Shown here piece by piece: positions 6,701-6,736 of a stretch of DNA of 6,736 bases. How positions within the stretch are numbered: position 1 is the stretch's first letter; the number at the start of each line of letters is the position of its first letter. The DNA comes from CAYGXH01 sp964354485 (GTDB lineage Bacteria; Bacteroidota; Ignavibacteria; UBA10030; SZUA-254). The notes beneath the pieces were generated by a model that was given only the letters and a program-made list of their open reading frames with translations, was not told where the DNA came from and ran no database searches. The translations under genes were made by a program, and so were the position numbers. The stretch lies in assembly GCA_964354485.1 (NCBI GenBank), contig CAYGZY010000008.1, forward strand, positions 1-6,736, written 5' to 3'.

Positions 6701-6736
6701 ACACCCTCCAATACGATTACAGCTAAGCCGGTCAAC
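3710..6736 (+). CDS. Large secreted Trp/Asp-rich protein with fibronectin-III-like segment (C-terminus outside window)
   Basis: The frame stays open for 1009 codons to the window edge. I cannot assign a function. Residues 1-26 form a signal peptide ending AVA before Gln27. No Cys follows, so this is not a lipoprotein. The N-terminal region is rich in Trp and Pro: YFWGWNPVPGY (118-128), SWPPGGWPEH (144-153) and WNGYFGR followed by NADQESYYVADD (165-186), then FWLYDIEN (229-236). Asp-rich, calcium-site-like runs follow: DGIDNDGDSQDP (306-317), DGIDNDLDGLIDEN (397-410) and an acidic stretch 474-505, then DESDQIGLTSF (525-535). A fibronectin-III-like segment spans about 623-760 (DFQGYKIYRATD at 659-670; PGQRYFYAVVAYD at 739-751). 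The rest is rich in DT/DTL strings. It is probably co-transcribed with the receptor. A type IX sorting domain could lie beyond the edge. The start could also be GTG 3701 or ATG 3722; none has a well-spaced Shine-Dalgarno. Confidence 0.85.
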   Translation, partial: MIKIMKTHSLFALIVILAVMGTTAVAQRSDPSLRRTGYHTGNRVGISFYNDGQIAGYNVGIDIRGEWPLGSGFNYIGDLIPMIGVELTNSRGDTLHSVTISRGPRNRQSEERHPQLGYFWGWNPVPGYLNPNQTSVAMSHLPNSWPPGGWPEHRDWVDANGNTLWNGYFGRAIVNADQESYYVADDQWDDEFNAFFKPDSTDSTRHGMGLRMSVRGFQWSSFLAEDAIFWLYDIENEGTTTYRKSVFGTVVGTLAGGDGDSGDDLGFFDINDNITYSWDNDNKGNKGQKVGYVAYAFLESPGNPFDGIDNDGDSQDPSSPRFDAQDFDSVSYTVGTRIVLIDPATYERSIYTIHGPVDTVYSLGVRFIIVAGVTKFREGHIAQIVNGVSVPHTSAYDGIDNDLDGLIDENQAVHFETRQRRNFPTLVYKNFLSGAGLNDPLIDEKRDNDAGNLITSWVKTPDGTVRLIPHWSGDEDGDWDQVYDDIGADGLGPNDDGYPGPDADGTEGNARPDQGEPNFGKTDPDESDQIGLTSFNFFNISASPDMSNDNLLWSRMTPGRFDIISSQPQDGDFIYSSGYFPMRPRQIERFSVALLFGETYEDIKRNKQIVQQIYNAGYKFPQPPRKPKITLTEKDGKPTLYWNGDLTENSRDFITKKKDFQGYKIYRATDAGFEDARSITDALGVLAFDKPIAQFDLADTIDGFFTPSPSLLTQVGGTTYYLGNNTGVVNTFVDSNVVPGQRYFYAVVAYDGGDVALNIFPSENSKYIFINNTGQIITDDNTGYITPGRAPIGYRDARPSDLEKIPPFRGTGSAWIEVIDDKEIRDGAKYNIVFKDSALQGYTSDWSLLDLSTTDTLSIPSLHQQMQVAPGDTVQIPAGVEIVVNGNSFVSDTNFYVGTFDTLVSHDTLFYGNTPILHGFKVQILNDAAIREDTLNSYFEDITSITPPTYFFTPFRWTVADTGIASTYNGIKMPYDYQIEFYDSIVDTSVPDTLYPRTPSNTITAKPVN

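Overview
The window looks like a chromosomal piece from a Gram-negative bacterium of the Bacteroidota/FCB superphylum, in the style of Ignavibacteria, KSB1, Marinimicrobia or Calditrichota. The main evidence is a TonB-dependent receptor with an N-terminal carboxypeptidase-regulatory-like domain. Directly behind it lies a very large secreted protein with DGIDND-type Asp-rich motifs and a fibronectin-III-like segment, a pairing I associate with those lineages. This phylum guess rests on protein style only; there is no rRNA or marker gene here.

Layout. (1) Positions 1-590, minus strand: the first 196 codons of a MalK/UgpC-type ABC importer ATPase, cut by the window edge, with a good sigma70-like promoter at 627-655. 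(2) Positions 591-896: an AT-rich divergent intergenic region. It holds the ATPase promoter with an overlapping inverted repeat, a perfect 13-bp tandem duplication, nested inverted repeats that could fold a structured leader, and a small hairpin that would bury the ribosome binding site and start codon of the receptor gene. (3) Positions 897-3701, plus strand: a complete 934-residue TonB-dependent outer-membrane receptor (signal peptide, regulatory domain, plug, barrel, terminal Phe). (4) Positions 3710-6736, plus strand: at least 1009 codons of a secreted, Trp- and Asp-rich protein whose C-terminus lies outside the window.

The two plus-strand genes are 8 bases apart and are probably one transcript. 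The inferred picture is an outer-membrane transporter co-expressed with a large exported partner. That partner occupies the place a SusD lipoprotein would take in a classical Sus locus, but it has no lipobox and is not SusD-like. The divergent MalK-like ATPase would power inner-membrane import of a sugar-type solute. Whether it serves the same substrate is not shown by the sequence. No mobile element, tRNA, rRNA or CRISPR array was seen.
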